64,000 nucleotides of DNA, from NCBI RefSeq assembly GCF_013697085.1, contig NZ_JACEFT010000002.1:62001-126000 (forward strand), written 5' to 3'. A model generated the notes under the pieces. It ran no database searches, had not been told where the DNA came from, and saw only the letters and a list, made by a program, of their open reading frames with translations. Below are positions 58,142 through 64,000 of this stretch, piece by piece (positions within the stretch are counted from its first letter, which is position 1; every line of letters starts with the position of its first letter). A program made the translations under genes and the position numbers. This DNA is from Billgrantia kenyensis (GTDB taxonomy: Bacteria > Pseudomonadota > Gammaproteobacteria > Pseudomonadales > Halomonadaceae).

Positions 58142-58157
58142 TGTTTCACGTGAAACA
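58142..58157. other. parS site 5
   Basis: Exact TGTTTCACGTGAAACA, 47 bp from site 4. Confidence 0.95.
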
Positions 58158-58201
58158 CTGGCGCGATGCCGCCTGGATAACACAGCAAAGCAGGCGTGAA
58201 A

Positions 58202-58230
58202 AAGCCGGCCGGGAGCACCCCGGCCGGCTT
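58202..58230 (-). terminator. Terminator of glyS
   Basis: AAGCCGGCCGGG/CCCGGCCGGCTT, 12-bp stem, loop 5, followed in the minus direction by T5. 14 bp after the glyS stop. Confidence 0.9.
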
Positions 58231-58243
58231 CGATATGACCTGC

Positions 58244-60309
58244 TCACTGCTGCAGCAGGGAAATATCGGCCACTTCGAGAAACAGCGCCTGCAGTCCGGC
58301 GAGGAGGGCCAGGCGGTTCTGGCGTATTGCCGGATCCTCGGCCATGACCATCACGTCATCGAAAAAGGCATCTACCGGCGATCTCAAGGAGGCCAGGCGG
58401 TCGAGGGCTTGGCGATAACGCCCTTCGGCGAACAGCGGCATGACGAGGTCATGACTGGCTGATAGGGCCTCGTGCAGCGCCTTTTCGGCCGGCTCTTGCA
58501 ACAAGGATGCTTCGGCCTGGCTGCTGGTGGTACCTTCCTGCTTGGCCAGGATGTTGGAGACCCGCTTGTTGGCAGCGGCCAGCGCAGCGGCTTCCTCACG
58601 CTGGGTGAAGGCATGCACTGCACGCAGGCGGCGGGCGAAGTCCAGCGGTCGTGTGACCGGACGAGCCCTGACGGCCAGGTAGACCTCGGCGGGGATGCCT
58701 TCGTCCTGCCCCCAGGCGCGGAAGCGATCGAGCATGTAGCCTAGCACTTCGTCGACCAGTTGCTCGGCGTAGGGCAGCTCCTGGTGCTGTGCGGCGGCCA
58801 GCTCGAGCAGCTCACGCAGATCGAGATCCAACTCGCCCTTGATCATGATGTTAAGCACGCCGATCGCGGCCCGGCGCAGGGCGAAGGGATCCTTGGTTCC
58901 CGTGGGACGTTGGCCAATGCCGAAGATGCCGGTAAGAGTGTCGAGACGATCAGCGAGTGCCAGGGCCTGGCCGGTGCGGCAGGCCGGGATCGCATCGCTG
59001 GCGAAGCGGGGCAGGTACTGCTCCTCGAGGGCCTGGGCGACCTCTGCGGGTTCGCCGTCATGGGTGGCGTAGTAGCGGCCCATGATGCCTTGCAGCTCGG
59101 GGAACTCCAGTACCATCTCGGTGACCAGGTCACACTTGGCCAACTCAGCGGCACGGCGTGCCTGAGCCACGTCGCCGCCGATACGGCCTGCGATGAAGGC
59201 CGCGACGGCGGCGCTGCGATGGGCCTTGTCCGCCAGAGTGCCGAGCTGCTTCTGGAAGACTACGCCGGAGAGCGACGCAATGCGGTCGCTCAGAGGCTTC
59301 TTGCGGTCGGTGTCGTAGAAGAACGCGGCATCGGCCAGGCGTGGACGAATCACCTTTTCGTTGCCTTCGATCACCTGCTGTGGGTCGTTGCTGTCGATGT
59401 TGGCGATGGTGATGAAGCGTGGCTTGAGCCGATCCTGCTCGTCGAGCAGGTGGAAGTACTTCTGGTTGGCTTTCATCGACGAGATGAGGCACTCCGCCGG
59501 CACGTCGAGGAAGCGCTCATCGAAGCTGCCGGACAGCGCCACCGGCCATTCCACCAGGCCGCTGACCTCAGTGAGCAGCTCCTCGTCGATCACCGCCTCG
59601 GCTTCCTGAACTTCGGCTTCGGCCAGGACTTGCTCGCGGATTCGCTCTCGGCGCCGCTGCCGATCGGCCAGAACCCAGGCTTGTTCGAGGGCGCCGAGGT
59701 AATCGTCGGCATGAGCTAGCTCGATGGGCTGCGGCGCATGGAAGCGATGGCCACGAGTGGTGCGCCCGGCCTTCAGCCCCAGCACGTCGGCTTCGACCAC
59801 GTCGCTACCGTAGAGCATTACCAGCCAGTGCACGGGGCGAGAGAACTCCACCCGGGAGGCTCCCCAGCGCATGTTCTTGGGTACCGGCAGGGCGCCAATG
59901 GCCTTATCGACGATGGCAGCCAGGAGCTTCGTCGTGGCTTCGCCCTGCTGCTGCTCACGGTAGCCCAGCCAAGTGCCCTTGTCGGTCTCGAGGTGAATCA
60001 GCTCGCTGACCTCGACGCCGCAGGAGCGGGCGAAGCCCTCCGCTGCCTTGGTCGGCTGACCCTCCTTGAAAGCGGCAGCCACTGCGGGACCACGGCGCTC
60101 GACCTCGCGGTCGGGCTGCTTGTCGGCGAGTTCGGCAACCTGCACTGCCAGGCGGCGAGGCGTGGCGTAGGCGCGAATGTCGCCGAAGGCAATCTCGGCC
60201 TCGGCGAGACCGCGGCGGAGGCCCTCGGCCAGGGCATCGGCCAGCGAATCAATGGCGCCCGGCGGCAGCTCCTCGACGCCCAGTTCGATCAAGAGGGTAT
60301 TGGCAGCCA

Positions 60310-60310
<1 letters not shown>
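58244..60310 (-). CDS. glyS: Glycyl-tRNA synthetase beta subunit
   Basis: 688 residues from the ATG at 60310, which overlaps the glyQ stop by one base (TGATG). Begins MAANTLLIELGVEELPPGAI; contains the HD-like catalytic-associated core and a C-terminal anticodon-binding/DALR-type domain. Partner of glyQ in the heterotetrameric enzyme. Confidence 0.97.
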
Positions 60311-61296
<986 letters not shown>

Positions 61297-61394
61297 TGCG
61301 ATGCACCGTTGGCCATGAATTCACAAGGCGTCAAGTATACAATCACAGACACATCGGTTATAGGCGCAGCAACGCGCCCCCAGTGAGGTTCACA

Positions 61395-62360
61395 ATGATC
61401 GTAGTGACAGGCGGTGCCGGCTTCGTTGGCTCGAATCTGGTCAAGGCCCTCAACGAGCGCGGCGGGCACGAGGTAATGGTGGTCGACGACCTGAGCGACG
61501 GCACCAAGTTTATCAACCTGGCAGACTGCACCTTGGGCGATTACCTCGACAAGGAGGAGTTCCGCTCGCGCGTCGAGGCAGCGTTGCGAGGTGAGCCGTC
61601 CCGCCTGCCGCCGATCGAGGCGATCTTTCACGAGGGCGCCTGCTCGGACACCACCGAGTGGGACGGCCGCTTCATGTTGGATAACAACTTCGAGTACTCG
61701 AAGGTGCTGCTGCACTTTTGCCAGCAGCAGGGTATCCCGTTTCTCTATGCCTCATCGGCAGCCACCTATGGCGGTAGCGAGGTATTCCGCGAGGAGCCCG
61801 AGCACGAGAAGCCGCTCAATGTCTACGGCTACTCCAAGCTGCTGTTCGACCAGTACGTGCGCCAGCACTGGGACCAACTGACCAGCCAGGTGGTGGGGTT
61901 CCGCTATTTCAACGTCTACGGCCCACGGGAGCAGCACAAGGGCAAGATGGCCAGCGTCGCCTACCACAACCACACTCAGGTCTCCGCCGGGCAGGACCTG
62001 CGCCTGTTCGGCGCTTGGGATGGCTACGAGGCCGGCATGCAGAGCCGCGACTTCATCTATGTCGGCGACGTCGTGGACGTCAACCTCTGGTTCCTGGACA
62101 ACCCCGACAAGTCAGGCATCTTCAATCTAGGCACAGGACGTGCCGAGCCGTTCAAGGCCATCGGCGAGGCGGTGATCGACTTCCACGGCCGCGGCCGGAT
62201 CGAGTACATCGACTTCCCCGACGAGCTAAAGGGGCGCTACCAGAGCTATACGCGTGCCGATATCTCGCGCCTGCGCGAGGCGGGCTATCAGCGCGAGTTT
62301 CGTACCGTGGCGGAAGGGGTGAAGGATTACCTGGCGTGGCTGAGCGGAGCGAGGGGGTGA
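61395..62360 (+). CDS. hldD: ADP-L-glycero-D-manno-heptose 6-epimerase
   Basis: 321 residues from the ATG at 61395 (GAGG six bases upstream). SDR fold with [17 protein letters not shown] and the catalytic YxxxK in [13 protein letters not shown]; also [16 protein letters not shown]. Produces ADP-L-glycero-D-manno-heptose for LPS core. Its stop overlaps the waaF start. Confidence 0.97.
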   Translation: MIVVTGGAGFVGSNLVKALNERGGHEVMVVDDLSDGTKFINLADCTLGDYLDKEEFRSRVEAALRGEPSRLPPIEAIFHEGACSDTTEWDGRFMLDNNFEYSKVLLHFCQQQGIPFLYASSAATYGGSEVFREEPEHEKPLNVYGYSKLLFDQYVRQHWDQLTSQVVGFRYFNVYGPREQHKGKMASVAYHNHTQVSAGQDLRLFGAWDGYEAGMQSRDFIYVGDVVDVNLWFLDNPDKSGIFNLGTGRAEPFKAIGEAVIDFHGRGRIEYIDFPDELKGRYQSYTRADISRLREAGYQREFRTVAEGVKDYLAWLSGARG

Positions 62361-63406
62361 GCCAGGCGGCCTCGTCGCCGTCCAGCATTCTTGTCGTCGG
62401 TCCTTCCTGGGTCGGCGACATGGTCATGGCCCAGAGCCTGTTCAAGACCCTCAAACAGCGCGAGCCGGGCAGCCGGATTGGCGTGGTCGCGCCGGGCTGG
62501 TCGAAGCCGATCCTCGAGCGCATGGAAGAGGTCGATGAAGTGGCCAGCCTGGAAGTCGGCCATGGCGAGTTCGGCTGGTCGACTCGCCGAGCCCTGGCCC
62601 GCGAGCTGCGCGGCCGTTTTGACAGGGCCATCGTGCTGCCTCGCTCCTGGAAGTCGGCCCTGGTGCCGTTTCTGGCCCGTATTCCGCAACGTACAGGTTT
62701 TACCGGCGAGCAGCGCTATGGCCTGATCAACGACCGGCGTTCGCTCGACAAGGCGGCGCTGGATCAGACCGTGAAGCGCTTCGTGGCACTGGGGCTCGAT
62801 GCCGAAACGGCGCGGCGCGGCGACTTTTCCATTCCTCGGCCACGACTGAGGGTCGATCCCGACAACCAGGCCCAACAGCGCGAGCGGCTGGGGCTGGCGA
62901 CGTGCCCCGCCATCGGCATGATGCCGGGCGCTGAGTACGGCCCGGCCAAGCAGTGGCCGCTGGGTCACTTTCGCGAGCTGGCCGGACGCCTGGCGGCGGA
63001 AGGGTTCGAGGTCCGGGTACTGGGCGGCCCCAAGGATGCCGCGGCCGGTTCGGCGATTGCCGAGGGCCAGGCAGGAGTGCACAACCTCTGTGGGCAGACC
63101 CGCCTGGCCGATGCGGTGGATCTGCTGGCCGACTGCCAGCAGGTGGTAACCAACGATTCCGGGCTGATGCACGTGGCTGCGGGGGTTGGCTGCCGGGTAC
63201 ATGCGCTCTATGGCTCGTCGTCACCGGCCTATACGCCGCCACTCACCGCCAGCGCCGAGATTCACTACCTGGCGCTCAACTGCTCGCCTTGCTTCGAGCG
63301 CAGCTGTCCTCTGGGACATACCCACTGTCTGGTACAGCTTTCTCCCCAGCGAGTCCTGGCAGCCGTGCTGGCGAATGCCGGCGGCGGCGCAGGGGGACGC
63401 AGCTAA
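62357..63406 (+). CDS. waaF: ADP-heptose:LPS heptosyltransferase II
   Basis: 349 residues from the GTG at 62357, inside the hldD stop region (GTGA), so translationally coupled. GT9 family: [19 protein letters not shown] near the start, [15 protein letters not shown] and [12 protein letters not shown]. Transfers the second heptose to the inner core at the cytoplasmic face of the inner membrane. Confidence 0.95.
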   Translation: MSQAASSPSSILVVGPSWVGDMVMAQSLFKTLKQREPGSRIGVVAPGWSKPILERMEEVDEVASLEVGHGEFGWSTRRALARELRGRFDRAIVLPRSWKSALVPFLARIPQRTGFTGEQRYGLINDRRSLDKAALDQTVKRFVALGLDAETARRGDFSIPRPRLRVDPDNQAQQRERLGLATCPAIGMMPGAEYGPAKQWPLGHFRELAGRLAAEGFEVRVLGGPKDAAAGSAIAEGQAGVHNLCGQTRLADAVDLLADCQQVVTNDSGLMHVAAGVGCRVHALYGSSSPAYTPPLTASAEIHYLALNCSPCFERSCPLGHTHCLVQLSPQRVLAAVLANAGGGAGGRS

Positions 63407-63423
63407 GCTTGTGTCAGGTGGCG

Positions 63424-64000
63424 TTACTGTACCGTGGCGGGCTCCTCGCCGGTGGCGTCCACTGGGTTTTCCAGCACCTGGTCCTGTTTCTCCTGCTCCT
63501 CTTCGGGAGCCGTTTGCGGCTCGGGGGCGAGGCCATCCCACAAGCGCTCCTGAAGTGCTCTCTCTTCGCGCATACGGGCATTGATGGCGGTCATGCTGTG
63601 CTCCTCGATCAGCGTCGGCTCGTCGGATAGCAGCGAGACCCCCAGACCGGCCCGGTGCCAGTCGATGGTGAACCCCATGGCCTCGAGGATGGTGGGGAAT
63701 ACATCCACCATCGAAGCCTCCCGGGTCTGGCGGTCAACGGGAATCCCGGGGCCCAGCAGCATGAAGGTATTGTCACGCTCGCCCTGGATCAGCTGCTCCC
63801 ATTCCGACACGCGCATGGTCAGGTGGTCGCTGGCGATGATCACCACGGTATTGTCGAGCAGGCCCTCGGCGTCGGCGCGTTCGAGAAAATCACGAGCCAG
63901 CCAGGCTGAACACTCTACGGAGTAGAGGATATCGACGCCGTCGAACTCCCCCTGGCGGTCGATGCAGCGCTGAGCGGGGTAGCCTCGCGGGGCGTGGCCG
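63424..64000 (-). CDS. Sulfatase-family phosphoglycerol transferase (OpgB-like), C-terminal part
   Basis: The visible 191 residues are the C-terminal portion of a gene that runs off the right edge. Sequence features: GHAPRGYPAQRCIDRQGEFD, SVECSAWLARDFLERADAEG, then NTVVIIASDHLTMRV with the metal-binding DH of the sulfatase/alkaline-phosphatase fold, and a Glu/Gln/Pro-rich tail. The (G)HxP..., C, FDGxDxxYSVxC and SDHL pattern resembles OpgB/MdoB and LTA-synthase-type enzymes that move glycerol phosphate to periplasmic glucans or lipids. The membrane N-terminal half is outside the window. Convergent with waaF. Confidence 0.75.
   Translation of the reverse strand, partial: GHAPRGYPAQRCIDRQGEFDGVDILYSVECSAWLARDFLERADAEGLLDNTVVIIASDHLTMRVSEWEQLIQGERDNTFMLLGPGIPVDRQTREASMVDVFPTILEAMGFTIDWHRAGLGVSLLSDEPTLIEEHSMTAINARMREERALQERLWDGLAPEPQTAPEEEQEKQDQVLENPVDATGEEPATVQ

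Overview
The window is a chromosomal segment from a GC-rich gammaproteobacterium, most likely a halophile of the Halomonadaceae (Halomonas type). This is inferred from protein sequence style and gene order, not from a database search. It spans the replication-origin neighbourhood. On the right lie rpmH-rnpA-yidC-mnmE (minus strand) and dnaA-dnaN-recF-gyrB (plus strand). On the left lie mnmG-rsmG-parA-parB and the whole ATP synthase operon atpIBEFHAGDC (minus strand). Five exact copies of the 16-bp parS palindrome lie between 54.2 and 58.2 kb, and DnaA boxes are abundant, with clusters upstream of mnmG and between rpmH and dnaA.

Layout. 0-9.6 kb: start of uppP, then a cation-transport island with four MgtE-type Mg2+ transporter/channel genes, a CDF efflux protein and an ArsB/NhaD-type permease. 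Three of the MgtE genes share almost identical DNA in the membrane domain. Two mgtE leaders carry short ORFs beginning ME-(P/D)-P, which recalls Mg2+-sensing leader peptides. 9.6-21.3 kb: atp operon, parAB, rsmG, mnmG. 21.3-29.2 kb: erpA, argC, a ClC transporter, hemJ, thiD, hemL and a P-loop kinase-like gene. thiD has no stop codon before hemL. 29.2-43.3 kb: an accessory locus for a secreted functional amyloid (below). 43.3-48.1 kb: rdgB, hemW, an OmpA-like lipoprotein, rlmJ, mnmE. 48.2-57.4 kb: origin genes. 57.5-64 kb: gmhB, glyS-glyQ, hldD, waaF and the C-terminal part of a sulfatase-type phosphoglycerol transferase.

The most interesting region is 29.5-42.9 kb. Cluster 2 (36.5-41.4 kb) matches the Pseudomonas fapABCDEF order: a small secreted protein, a FapB-like minor subunit, a FapC-like major subunit with three imperfect hairpin repeats, a C39-type peptidase (FapD), a FapE-position protein and a FapF-like outer-membrane barrel. 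Cluster 1 (29.7-33.9 kb) is a second, divergent set: its own C39 peptidase, a FapF-like barrel and two small secreted proteins, but the structural protein is a 384-residue acidic Gly/Asn-rich polypeptide with no standard Fap repeat. Between and beside the clusters are a CsgD-like LuxR regulator and two VpsR-like sigma54 activators. A sigma54 (-24/-12) promoter candidate precedes each cluster. The locus therefore appears to combine a Fap-type export machine with a curli-type master regulator and sigma54 control.
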